The notes beneath the pieces are model-generated. The model saw only the letters and a list, made by a program, of their open reading frames with translations, was not told the origin of the DNA and ran no database searches. From Paguma larvata (taxonomy: Eukaryota; Chordata; Mammalia; Carnivora; Viverridae), in assembly GCA_030068075.1 (NCBI GenBank), contig CM057833.1:47635587-47699586 (forward strand): a stretch of 64,000 nt of DNA, in the 5' to 3' direction. Of this stretch, positions 44,890-55,149 are shown one piece after another; positions within the stretch are counted from its first letter, which is position 1, and each line of letters opens with the position of its first letter. The position numbers and the translations under genes are program-made.

Positions 44890-45500
44890 AATACTTTGGT
44901 TTTATTTTCATTTCTTATACTTAAAGACTCTCTGTGAAGGTAGCTTCTACCTCTCTCTTGGGTGACGGGAGACAAGAGATGGTTTGGAGAGGATGTGAGA
45001 GATTATATGCTAAAAATATCACTGAATAGGGGCCCTCACTTAAAGGCAGGTCTAGTTTTTTCTCCCATGTTCTCCAAAAGGTTGGGAATCTGAGCAAGGG
45101 TAGAAGTCTGAGTCACTTTCACCTGGAACACTGAGAAGTAGAAGCTTGACAAAAATGAAGAATCTCAAGGAAGTATAGATAGCTGTGTGCAGTAAAGTTT
45201 GCATCCTACCTGAAAAGCATCAGCAATTTTCTCCCACATCCTGGGATGAGAATGGGGCCCAGATTCAAGAGGAAGTTCCTGTAGGAGAATAGATGGTTGG
45301 TGAGAAGCAGCCAAGCCTGAAGATACATAGTTGCATCATAAAGTTTTACATATATCATCTGTTGATGTCAACACCACTGACAATAACAGCCCCATCAACT
45401 CCTGTATAGCCTCAGGAGTAATATCCCAGGTTCAACTGATCACACCTTCCTTTATGTTTGTTGAATCCACCATTTACCTTTGTCAGAGCACTTACACTAA
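44890..45500. other. No recognisable feature
   Basis: Single-copy-looking sequence without repeat or exon evidence. Confidence 0.5.
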
Positions 45501-45504
45501 TAGT

Positions 45505-45690
45505 TAACATGTAACAAGCATTTGTCATGTGTCAGGCACTGGATTAAGCACTTAATGTGTATCATTTCGCACAACTCCTAAAATAAATCTTTGTTAAGTA
45601 ATCCCAATGAAATGATGGATACTGCTATTACTTTGATTTTACATGTGAAAACTGAGACAACATAGCAGAGATTGGCTAGGTGTTTAGTGA
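45505..45690 (+). repeat. MIR SINE
   Basis: 'catttgtcatgtgtcaggca', 'ctggattaagcacttaatgt', 'ttacatgtgaaaactgagac' and 'agagattggctaggtgttta' match MIR in sense orientation. Confidence 0.75.
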
Positions 45691-46097
45691 ACCTACTTCC
45701 CTTTCTGCCTAGGCACATATTCGAGACACCTGTCCCTGTGTAGTTCTTGTCAACCAACTGTAAGTATGCTGTTCTCCACTGCCAGGCCTGACACAAACAT
45801 CTGGGGTGATTCTCCATCTTCTCTCTTCCCCTCCTGTTAGCCTGATGTCAATGCCCTAAGCAGTCTTCTTTCATCTTTGGTCCCTGAATGACAGTGTGAA
45901 GCAGAGCTTTCCCACTGTATCCAACTCATGCCATTGCTTGGATTTTATAAAAGCAGCAGTTCAACTTCTATTATGTTAAAACAGTGAGGTTTTGTCTTTG
46001 CCAGTGCCTAGCATTACCTTGACAAGTACTCGTAGTGAGGCTGTCATGTAAGGATTCTATATCAGGTAGTTTGGTGCAAAAGTTTGCACATCTAGAC
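45691..46097. other. No recognisable feature
   Basis: No repeat or exon recognised between a MIR and a SINE. Confidence 0.5.
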
Positions 46098-46116
46098 AAA
46101 ATGCTACTGTCTCACA

Positions 46117-46310
46117 GGGCACCTGGGTGGCTCAGGTGGTTGAGTGTCCAACTCTGGATTTTGGCTCAGGTCATGCTATCAGTTTGTGAGATCCAGCCCT
46201 GCTTCAGGCTCTGTGCTGACAGCATGAAGCCTGCTTGGGATCCTCTTTCTCCCTCTCTCTCTGCCCCTCCTCCCTCACTCACATGCAATCTCTCAAAATA
46301 AACATTTTCT
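46117..46310 (+). mobile_element. CAN-SINE
   Basis: Head 'gggcacctgggtggctcagg', 'tgtccaactctggattttgg', CT body, AAAATAAACATTTTCT tail. AAAATGCTACTGTCTCAC (46098-46115) and AAAATGCTGTCTCAC (from 46311) are an imperfect target-site duplication. Confidence 0.92.
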
Positions 46311-46409
46311 AAAATGCTGTCTCACTAAATGTCTTTTACCTGTTTCTCATTAAAGTGAGTTCCTTGTCGGAGGGGATTTTTCATCCTAATTATTAGAATT
46401 TAGTACTTA

Positions 46410-46606
46410 CTGGGACACCTAGGTGGCTCAATCGATTGAGTATCTGAGTCTTGATTTTGGCTCAAGTCATGATCTCACACTCTTTGGGAGTGTGATGGAT
46501 GGAGTTGGGATCGAACCCCATGTGCTGACAGCATAAAGCCTGCTTAGGATTCTCTCTTTCCCTCTCTTTCTGCCCCTCCCACCTCTCAAAATATATAAAC
46601 TTAAAA
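46410..46606 (+). mobile_element. CAN-SINE, older subtype
   Basis: 'gacacctaggtggctcaatc', 'gagtcttgattttggctcaa', CT body, AAAATATATAAACTTAAAA tail. A perfect 15-bp target-site duplication, AGAATTTAGTACTTA, lies at 46395-46409 and 46607-46621. Confidence 0.94.
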
Positions 46607-46621
46607 AGAATTTAGTACTTA

Positions 46622-46915
46622 GAATAAATAAAATAGAGTTGAATGGAATTTAATGGAATTGGATGAGATTTCACTTAACTTTTTCCTGGCATCATCATTT
46701 CACATCCTCATTCTATCAGTTTTACTTAAAACTAGCACTTTCAAATCATGTTTGCCTTCCCTAAATCCATTCTTTAAATTCCCAGAAGTTATTTGTGTCT
46801 CAAAAGAAGTTCAGTCAATATGTTATAATTCATCTTGACACTTTCTATGTAAGTATTGCTTGGCATTTTCACATCATGTTCATGTGAACCATTCAGATTC
46901 AGCATTGATTGATTG
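46622..46915. other. No recognisable feature
   Basis: Short single-copy-looking stretch. Confidence 0.5.
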
Positions 46916-46919
46916 AGTT

Positions 46920-47060
46920 CAGGTAGTGGGTTTGGCACTTTCCTATGTCATTAGTGAGTTCCTCAGCAACCTCATGAAACGTGTATTATCTCCATTTCAC
47001 AGATGAGCAAACAATGAGTAAATCAAGACTCAAAAATGCCCAGGGAGTAATTTAAAGCTA
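46920..47060 (+). repeat. MIR SINE fragment
   Basis: 'cagcaacctcatgaaacgtg', 'tattatctccatttcacaga' and 'tgagcaaacaatgagtaaat' match MIR in sense orientation. The younger L1 inserted just downstream. Confidence 0.7.
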
Positions 47061-47078
47061 GTTATTGAAAGATTTGGG

Positions 47079-48434
47079 GAGAAAGAGAGTCTCGAGGTGC
47101 GGAGGAGCAGGGAGTGGGTCCCGGGCCCCTTCTGTGAAAAGGGGAGGGGAAGAGAAAGAGTAGAGGGGAAAGTACCTCAGGCTGGGGTGAAGAGGGAGCT
47201 TATCATCCAGTCCCTAACCCAGAGGCTCTTGGAGAGAAGGTCGTTGCTCACCGTGGAGCTGACAGAGCTCCCTTCACTCGGGAGCCAGCAACGCTGACCC
47301 AGCCCACAACATGGAGAGGCACAGACCATCACTGGATCCGCTCTGAGTCAGTGCCACAATTTATGTAGGGGAAACCGGATGTGCAAGGGGCTCGCAACCA
47401 CCCAGCAGATCACACTGCGCCTGCAACCCGGGCAGAGTGAAGGCGGAAACAGTGGGGTGATTTGAGACTCTGGGTCCGTGAAGAAGAGGCTGGGGGGGAT
47501 ATCATTGTGGTCGCGCCACTGCTGAGTCAGAGACACACAATTTACATGAGGTGCAAGGGTCTGAGGGAGTTATAGAAACTCAGATGAGCGTGGGGTGCCT
47601 GATCACCCAGCAAATCGCACTGCGCCTGCAACCCGGACAGAGTTGAGGATGGAAACAGAGGAGTGATTTGAGACTCCGGGTCCATGAAGAGGGGGCCAGG
47701 GCAGGGGGGGCGCCATTGTCATCCCGCATACCCACAAAGCCAAACTCTAGGATTCCAATCCACCAGAGGTGGAGGCAGGACCCACCTACACCAGGCCACA
47801 CCCCTCCTCACACGAGAGACGCCTTACTGCAGGAGTGATAGCCATGGAAACACAAATATTGCAGCAGTGCCTGGATTAATTTCAGGTCAATTCTTTCGTT
47901 TTGGATATATTGTCCTTCCTCTCCTTCCTATCTCTCCCCACCTCTAAACCAGTCACCCAGAGGTTTTGGCTTGCTTAAACAGACATTTAACCTACTCTCT
48001 CAATGCATGTTCTATAACTACCTATTTAATTTCTTACCTCTCTCTATGGAACAATCAGGCCACATAGTGCATGTGGGTAACATCTAACTTCATTTCTCTT
48101 TCCTCGCATCCTTCCTTATTCTGATTTCTCTCTTTCTGGATCAAGTCTTCTAATCTCTCTTCCTGGTCAAAGTTCAATTCCTTCTTCTCCCCACAACTGT
48201 CATTACTCTATGTATTCTCTGCCATCAGTAAAGTGCACACCCTATCCTTAACATGTAGCTGGTACATCAGGTCGCATGCCTCCAGAGTGTCATTCGTTAT
48301 TCTTTTTTATGTTGTGGTTTGTTTGTCAGTATTATTGGTCAGTACAGTTGTGAGTGTGTGTTTCCTGTTTGTCGGTCTGACCCTTTTCCTTTCCAGGGAG
48401 ACCTAAGAAATACACCAATACACACCTAGCCAAA
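47079..48434 (+). promoter_or_regulatory. L1 5' UTR with two ~205-bp monomers
   Basis: The blocks 'cacccagcagatcacactgc' and 'cacccagcaaatcgcactgc' begin at 47399 and 47604 (period 205). Each is followed by 'gcctgcaacccgg' and a 'gatttgagactc.gggtcc.tgaag' block. The region is the most CpG- and GC-rich of the window. By analogy with other monomeric mammalian L1s it is the internal promoter; activity here is inferred. From about 47880 it continues as pyrimidine-rich, non-monomeric UTR up to the ORF1 start. The minus frames at 47348-47801 fall in it and are not genes. Confidence 0.75.
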
Positions 48435-49273
48435 ATGACAAAAAGGAAGAACTCTCCTCAAAAGAATGTACAGGAAATAGTGACAGCGCAAGAACTGATG
48501 AAAGCAGACATAAGCAACTTAACAGAACAAGAATATAGAATGATAAACATAAGAATACTCACTGGGCTTGAAAAAAGCATAGAAGAAAGCAGAGGGACCC
48601 TCGAGGCAGAGATTAAGGTCCTAAAACATGGTCAAGAGGAATTAAAAAATGCTTTAAATGAGGTGCAAAACAAATTAGAGGCAGCCACAGCGCGAATTGA
48701 AGAAGCAGAAGAGAAAATAGGTGAATTAGAAGATAAAATTATGGAAAATGAGGAAGCAGAGAAAAAGGGAAAGAAACTGATTCAGGAATAGGAAAGGAGA
48801 ATTTGAGAGCTGAGTGATGCAATCAAACAGAATAATGTCTGTATTATAGGAATTCCCGAGGAAGAAGAGAGAGAGGAGTTGAAGGGGTACTTGAACAAAT
48901 CATCGCTGAGAATTTCCCCAACATGAAGAAGAAAATGGGCATTGAAATCCAAGAGGCACAGAGAACTCCCCTCAGACATAACCTGAATAGACCCTCAGTA
49001 CAACACATCATAGTGAAGCTGGGAAAATACAAAGACAAAGAGAGAATTCTGAAAGCAGCTAGGGATAAACGGGCCTTGACTTACAAAGGCAGACACATTA
49101 GGGTAATAGCAGACTTATCTACAGAAACTTGGCAAGCCAGAAAGGAATGGCGTGAAATCTTCAATGTGATGAACAGGAAGGACATGCAGCCAAGAATCCT
49201 TTATCCAGCCAGCCTGTCATTCAGAATGTATGGAGAGATAAAGATCTTCCCAAACAAACAAAAACTGAAGTAA
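48435..49273 (+). pseudogene. L1 ORF1 (RNA-binding chaperone protein), disabled
   Basis: ORF1p binds L1 RNA as a trimer and is needed for retrotransposition. Here the ATG at 48435 follows a non-coding leader. Codons 1-118 include a Lys-rich N-terminus and a long heptad-type coiled coil (about residues 50-118, rich in E, K, A and L). In-frame stops follow: TAG at 48789-48791 and TGA at 48804-48806; the latter probably a CGA-to-TGA change. A frameshift lies near 48870-48890. The downstream frame carries the rest of the RNA-recognition motif and the C-terminal domain: 'NRPSVQHIIVKLGKYKDKER', 'ILKAARDKRALTYKG' and 'DLSTETWQARKEW', ending at TAA 49271-49273. The Met at 48923 is internal, not a start. 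The protein family is certain; function is lost. Confidence 0.9.
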
Positions 49274-49394
49274 TACATCACAAATAAACCAATCTTACAA
49301 GAGATCCTGAGGGGGACTCTATGAAGGAAAGGTCGCAAGGAACACAGAGTACCAGAGACATCCTTAGAAGCATGAAATCTACAGATAACACAGG

Positions 49395-49785
49395 GACTCT
49401 AAAGCCATATTTTTCAATGTTAACACTGAATTAAACAGACTAAATGTTCCAATTAAAAGACACGGCATAACAGAATGGATTAAAAAACAAGAACAAATGA
49501 AAATAGAAGTACCCTATGACCCAGCAATAGCACTGTTAGGAATCTACCCAAGAGACACAGGAGTGCTGATGCATAGGGGCACATGTACCCCAATGTTCAT
49601 AGCAGCTCTTTTGACAATAGCCAAATCATGGAAAGAGACTAAGTGTCCATCAACTGATGAATGGATAAAGAAGATACGGTATTTGTAACCAACGGAATAT
49701 TATGCAGCAATGAGGAAGAATGAAATCTGGCCATTCGTAGCAACATGGATGGAACTGGAGGGTATTATGCTAAGTGAAATAAGTT
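49395..49785 (+). pseudogene. L1 ORF2 remnant: start of endonuclease fused to C-terminal end
   Basis: 49395-49490 matches the first ~30 codons of ORF2 ('caattaaaagacacggcata', 'gaatggattaaaaaacaag'). From about 49497 the frame encodes the ORF2 C-terminus, 'EVPYDPAIALLGIYPRDTG' and 'MFIAALLTIAKSWKETKC', i.e. the cysteine-containing tail region. An in-frame TAA at 49686-49688 interrupts it; the same frame continues to a TAG near 49783. The deletion junction lies at about 49488-49498. No GT at the apparent left junction was found that would suggest ordinary splicing. Confidence 0.85.
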
Positions 49786-50218
49786 AGTCAGAGAAAGACA
49801 GATACCATATGTTTCCACACATAGGTGGATTTTGAGAGACTTAGCAGAAAACCATGGGGGAGGGGAAGAGGGGAAAGAAAAAAAGACACAGAGAGGGAGG
49901 GAGATAAAACATAAGAGACTCTCAAAGACTAAGAACAAACAGAGGGGTGGGGGGTGTGGGGGGGATTGGGCCACGGGCACAGAGGAGGGCACTTGTTGGG
50001 ATGAGCACTGGGTGTTGTATGGAAACCAATTTGACAATAAATTATCAAAAAAAAAAAAAAAAGAAAGAAAAGAAAAGAAAAAAAGATTTGGGACTTGTAC
50101 CCAAATCTACTTTAGTCCATTGGTATGTTTGTTTTTTACCATGCTATTTCTAATATCGTGCCTTGGGCTATTTTTTCAGGGTCTTGTACATATTAAGAAC
50201 TCAAAAATTTTCACTGAT

Positions 50219-50415
50219 CTGGGGCACTTGGGTGGCTCAGTTGGTTGAATGTTTGAGTTCAGCTCAGGTCGTGATCTCAAGGTTTGTGAGTTTTGGCTTG
50301 CTGCTGTCAGCATAGAACCCACTTCAGATCCTCTGTCCTCCTCTCTGCCCCTACACCACTCATGTTGTCTCTTTTTCTCTGTCAAAAATAAATAAACATT
50401 AAAAGAAAAAAAAGC
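50219..50415 (+). mobile_element. CAN-SINE
   Basis: Head 'ggggcacttgggtggctcag', 'gctcaggtcgtgatctcaag', body 'cccacttcagatcctctgtc', tail 'aaaaataaataaacattaaa'. TTTTCACTGAT (50208-50218) and TTTTACTGAT (from 50416) suggest the target-site duplication. A short internal deletion follows 'gagttttggct'. Confidence 0.9.
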
Positions 50416-50639
50416 TTTTACTGATGAAGGCAGGAGTATACACTAAGTGATGAAATGTAATAGGAAAAACTACTTAATAGTCCACAACTCAAGTGAGGCA
50501 ATGAAGACTGAGACAAATAGCAATAATAAACATAAGCTTGGGACTTAATCAGAAGCTGTGAGTTCTTCTTATGTATGTCACTGTGAAGCTCTACTGAGTT
50601 GGGAGGGTGTCCTTAAAGGAGCTTGGCAAAGGTCCAACA

Positions 50640-51215
50640 GCAAGAGACAGACCTCAGAATTAAGTCAAAGGATTAAGTTTAGAGCCTTTTAAAATAAAAA
50701 TGTAATTAAAACTCTTCCAAGCCATCAATATTCAAGAGAATCCATCACTAGTAGGCCAGCACAGCAAGAACTGTTAAAGGCAGTTTTCCAGGCTGAGAGA
50801 AAATAAGACCTAGAAATTTACATCTATGCAAAGGAACATGGAAATGATAAATACGTGGGTAGGTGTATTTCCATTTCTTAAAGTTTTTAGTAACCATCTA
50901 AAGCAAAAATTACAGCAATGTATTTATGGGGTTTATAACAATTACAGAAATGAAGTACATTACAAGAATAGAGTGAATGATTACAAGGACCAAGTGTAAC
51001 ATTGTTGTATTCTAGGTAAAGGGATAGATTAGAAATCTGAGAAAAAGGGGAGGCCGGTAGGGGGATGCACAGAATGGGTAAAGGGGGGTAAGAAATACAA
51101 ACTTCCAGTTATAAAATAAGTAAGCTACAAAGATGAAAAGTATAGCATAAGGAATATCAGAACAGAATATGAACCATAGTAATATTCATATTAATATTTA
51201 ATACCTAGACTTTGT
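50640..51215 (+). mobile_element. Old L1M fragments (ORF1 end/inter-ORF, then 3' UTR)
   Basis: 'tccatcactagtaggccagc', 'aactgttaaaggcagttttc', 'caaaggaacatggaaatgat' and 'tgtatttatggggtttataa' match the ORF1 end and inter-ORF of old L1. From about 51045, 'atacaaacttccagttataa' and 'aagtagctacaaagatgaaa'-like sequence is the 3' end. The middle of the element is gone. Confidence 0.6.
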
Positions 51216-51485
51216 CATGTGGGGCTGAGACTGCCGGAGAAGGTGGCTTATCATGTCACACCAAACTCTGCGACATGGAGGATTATAACAATCCACAGAG
51301 GTCACAGTGAGTAACTTGACCATGATATGAACTTGTAAACAAGTTTTTTCCCACCCATGAAAAGCATCAATGATATTTTCCTGTTTCACACTTTTAGGAC
51401 ATATGTACACTTCAACTAAAATAATGAGCAAAAATTACAATGTTTTAACTTTTTTTCTAACGATATGCACAAAAAATTGCATCCA
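51216..51485. other. No recognisable feature
   Basis: Short block between two L1M remnants. The minus frame at 51198-51431 has no family signature. Confidence 0.45.
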
Positions 51486-51489
51486 GTAA

Positions 51490-52490
51490 AAAAGTTTTAA
51501 GACATCATGAGAAAGAAGAGCCATTCATCCCAGGAATGCAAGGTTAGTTCAACACTTAAAGATTGACCACTGCAAATTATAATATTGAGATTACATAAAT
51601 AAAATTGTTAATGATCATCTCAATGGATACCTACCTAATATTTCACCAAATTTAACCCTAAATTGTGATTAAAAACAAAACTTATTAAAATACTACAAAT
51701 ACATATATAGAAAGTTTCTAAATCTGATAATGGGCATCTATAGAAAAGGTACAAATATGATATTTAATAGAGACACACTCAATCATTTCCCCTGAGACAG
51801 GCAATAAAACGTCGGTTCTATTTTTATTCAGCATTACCCTGGGGAATGAAAGAAATAAGACTGCCTTCATTTGCAGACAACATAATTATTTACATAGAAA
51901 ATCCTTGGAATCTATACAATAATTATAATAAGTAAATACAGCAAATCCCAGGATACAGATAATTTATAGCTCATCTATAAGCAACAAGCATTTGAAAAAA
52001 ATTAAAAGTAACACCATTTTCCACAGCATCAATAAGAACTGTATCTAGGAAATGTTCACAACAGCTTTGTTTTCAGTATCACAAAACTAAAAACTACCCA
52101 AATATTCATCAATAGGAAAAAGGAGAAGTTGTGGCATGTTTACATATTACAAATCTATTTAGCAATACAACGCATTAATGTATGCAACAAAATGGATCAA
52201 TTCCAAAAATAATATAAGCCACATACAAAGAGTATGTGTTATATGATTCCGTTTATCTAAATTTCTAGTACTAGTAAAGCTAATTTATGGTGAACGAAAT
52301 GAAAACTGGTTGCCATTGGTTGCTTCAGGGCAATTGGGGCAGATTTGGAGCGGGCACAACAGAGCTATTTAGGATGATGGGAGTACTCTATCTTAAAAGG
52401 TATGTGTGTTACACAGGTAATTGCATTTATCAAAGCTGATTAAATTGTAGATGTGATATTTTTGCATTTTATTTTATGAAAATCATATGT
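51490..52490 (+). mobile_element. Old L1M ORF2/3' UTR fragment
   Basis: 'catcccaggaatgcaaggtt', 'atcatctcaatggatacct', 'cattaccctggggaatgaa', 'tttgcagacaacataattat' (degenerate A-D-N/D RT motif), 'catttgaaaaaaattaaaag', 'caacaaaatggatcaattcc' and 'gaaaactggttgccattggt' follow L1M order. Highly diverged with internal losses. Confidence 0.6.
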
Positions 52491-52495
52491 CAACC

Positions 52496-52602
52496 AAAAG
52501 AAAAAGTAGAGGAAAAAAGGAATGGAGGAAGAAAACGAGGGAGAGAGGGAAGAGGGAGAAGAGATGGGGGGAGAAGGAACAGAGGGAGGGAGGAAGAGAA
52601 AA
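52496..52602. repeat. Polypurine tract (107 nt, 5 pyrimidines on + strand)
   Basis: Plus strand is almost all A and G, with T/C only near 52507, 52524, 52536, 52565 and 52580. The minus frame at 52440-52691 (Ser/Pro/Phe-rich) is a by-product of this composition. Confidence 0.85.
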
Positions 52603-52604
52603 TC

Positions 52605-53555
52605 ATGGTCTGAGGAATGGGGCAGAATCTGAGGCAACAGTTTGAAATTATGTTGCCAATAGCTGAGAAAAGAGGAAAGCAGGGCTCTCAAGGGTCAGGG
52701 CCAAGCTAGCATTTTGAAATTTTTCAAGTGGCCAAACTAAATCTTGACACAAAACGAAAACATATTTTGGAGAAGTGGAAAAGACGAGCTCTAAACTCTG
52801 ACTTCTGCTGTATTGATTTTAAATAGCAGAGTTATAAATGCCCTTTCTTGGGGAATCATCTGTGTAGTTCTCTTATTTAGTTCCTTTAACTTGGAATATA
52901 AAAGTTGTTCCAAATTGTCCCCTGTATTTCTGCCAAACTTTTATGTGAAGAATTGGGTGGCAGGTGTTTCATTCTGTAGTCATTCTTAGAAGGGTTTGTT
53001 CCCATGTTTGAATGGAATCGGTTGTACACCAACACCCTCCCCCCAATCTCTCATTGCAGCTTGGCCTGAAATCTATTCTTCTGGAGTACGGTGGAATGTT
53101 AACCCATTTATAATTGCAGTGACCATTCATTTCTCTCTTTGTTGCTTTGCTGTGCCAAGCACATCAGAGCTTAGCTCTTGGCAAAAGATGTTTTTGCTTA
53201 TACTAGTAGGGGAAAGATACTACTCTGCCCTGAAATGTGTACACTGGAGGGAAACAAACAAACAAAAGGCCTAAAATAACTGAAGGAGGGGTGTGTTAGC
53301 AGCAATAATTACAACTACATTGAGGTACTTCCAGTATATGTGGACAAAATCAGAAAAAAATATTACCTTGAAAGTAGAAAACTCCCCAAACCTAATATAA
53401 GATAGATCAAATCAGACTATGCATAGCCACCCTACTGGATAGTCATTATTCCTCTTCCTTTTTATTTCAAATTGTGAAATAGGTTCAAATATTTTGATAA
53501 TAATAATTTGGCTAATAAAAAAAAATAAGTTCCCCAAGTAGGATTCAAGTTTTTA
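52605..53555. other. No recognisable feature
   Basis: Single-copy-looking. The 92-codon plus frame at 52996-53274 has no recognisable domain. Confidence 0.5.
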
Positions 53556-53559
53556 TGGA

Positions 53560-53670
53560 TCTCTCCACTCTGTTTCTACTATCTCGGGTTGTTCTATCAT
53601 CATACCCCAAGGATGGAGCACAATGCCTGGCACCGAATGGGCCTCAGTGAATAGGTATTGAATGAAAAGC
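53560..53670 (+). repeat. L2 LINE 3' end fragment
   Basis: 'catcataccccaaggatgga', 'gcacaatgcctggcaccgaa' and 'cagtgaataggtattgaatg' are the L2 terminus in sense orientation. Confidence 0.65.
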
Positions 53671-54705
53671 CTACATAAAAGTGAGTCCCTACAAGAGAAA
53701 GCTAGAAGGCCTGGAGGAAAACTCAAGTTGAACGTATTTCTAGAATATCTCAATTTTCCTAGAATCACAGGAAACGAGGAAAGCTGAAATTTAATGAACT
53801 ATTATAGAATATATCGCTTTTTAGTAAGAGGACTCATATTTTCAAGAACCAGTATTTGAAGAAACATTTACATTAATAAATCATTTGAAAAGTTTATGGA
53901 GTAGTTAGGAATTTCAACGATTAGACTCTAACAAACAGGAGGTCAGAGACCTGAGGCTATTTTAGCAATCACTAAGGATGTGTTTGTTTTATAACTCTCA
54001 TAACGTTGTTTGACCTTCAAATTGCACCGAGGCAACCAATCACCATCTATCCTAATGGGGTATGGCAGCCAAAGTGATTGACAGGTCAATCAAATCCAAG
54101 TTGAGTTAGATGATATCATGTATTCAGGGATAAATACTGATCTTTGGGTGTTTTTTAGTTTGTTTTTATATTGGATCAGAGATCTGCATGTTTCAGTGAA
54201 ACGCCTGACGTTTTATGGAAACTTTTGTGCATATGCATCTGCTTTGGGAGAGGATTTGTAACGTTAATATTAGTAATGAGTCCATGACACCAAGATTATT
54301 AAAACCTATTCCAGACCTTAAAGTTTAAGAGATGTCCTCAAAGTCTCCCACTCTCAGGCTGCACTCTAATAAAAATAGTATCCACTGTGGTGGAAGCTCC
54401 AAGCATGGAGTGGAACACAGATGATCTCCTCTGAGATCTTTATGCATTGTCCAAGTACCCACCACCATTTTGATATCCCTTCTCTGATCATAGGGACAAA
54501 GGATGAACTAATGGAAGGCTGGTGTTCTATAGTCTAGATTTGTTTTCACTAGAGTGTAATAATCTGATAGTGTATTTTCTTCAGAAAGGTCTTTGACCAC
54601 CACCTTTCTTCTTTACGGACATATTTTTCTGGGAGATACCTTTTGTCCAGAATACACACAAATGACTGAAATATTTCCTGAAAATCACCCACCATGTGGA
54701 GGCAT
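53671..54705. other. No recognisable feature
   Basis: About 1 kb without a recognised repeat or exon. A compact stretch at 54025-54110 holds 'aaccaatcacc' and 'gtgattgacaggtcaatcaa', i.e. CCAAT-like and repeated TGATTGACAG/TCAATCAA motifs. Confidence 0.45.
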
Positions 54706-54709
54706 TTGA

Positions 54710-55120
54710 ACATATAAAACTTAATGGTGATGATTCTAACTATGTGATATTGTGGAAAAAGCCAAACTATGGAGATAGCAAAAAGGTCAGAGGTTGCCAG
54801 AAGTTGGGGGAAGAGAGGGATGGGTAGAACAGAAGATTTTTTTTTAGGGCAGTGGAACTACTCTGCTTGATACTATAACGGTGAATACACATCGTTACAC
54901 ATTTTTCCAAACTCATAGAATGTACAAGGCCAAGAATGAGCCCTAAGGCAAACTATGGACTGGGTGATAATGATGTGTCAATATAGATTTATCAATTCTA
55001 ACATAAATACCACTCTGGTGCAGGATACAGATAGTGGCAGAAACTTTGTGTGGGGACTGTGTATGAGGGAACTTTCTGTACTTTCTGCTCAATTTTGCTG
55101 TGAACCTAAAACTACTCAAT
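54710..55120 (+). mobile_element. Old L1M 3'-end fragment
   Basis: 'gtcagaggttgccagaagtt', 'agggcagtggaactactctg', 'ataacggtgaatacacatcg', 'tcatagaatgtacaaggcca', 'gggtgataatgatgtgtcaa' and 'caattttgctgtgaacctaa' follow the L1M 3' UTR closely. Confidence 0.8.
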
Positions 55121-55121
55121 G

Positions 55122-55148
55122 CACACACACATACACACACACACACAG
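55122..55148. repeat. (CA)n microsatellite at L1M 3' end
   Basis: 'cacacacacatacacacaca...' directly follows the L1M 3' end, where the poly-A tail would have been. Confidence 0.85.
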
Positions 55149-55149
55149 T

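Larger units (their letters stand above)
47079..50081 (+). mobile_element. Comparatively young felid LINE-1, internally deleted (5' UTR + ORF1 + ORF2 tail), 3.0 kb
   Basis: A perfect 11-bp target-site duplication, AAAGATTTGGG (47068-47078 and 50082-50092), bounds the element. It contains a GC-rich 5' UTR, ORF1 (48435-49273), about 100 bp of the ORF2 start, the ORF2 C-terminal region, a 3' UTR with a G-rich tract (49940-49970), a 'gacaataaa' end and an A-rich tail. Roughly 3.3 kb of ORF2, including most of the endonuclease and all of the reverse transcriptase, is absent; this is estimated from the usual ORF2 length. CpGs are still common in the 5' UTR, which together with the intact duplication indicates a younger age than elements A and B. 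Confidence 0.88.

Noticed and set aside
49832..50248. 138-codon frame near the young L1 3' end
   Set aside because: It crosses the L1 3' UTR, the poly-A tail (Lys run) and flanking DNA; clearly an artefact.
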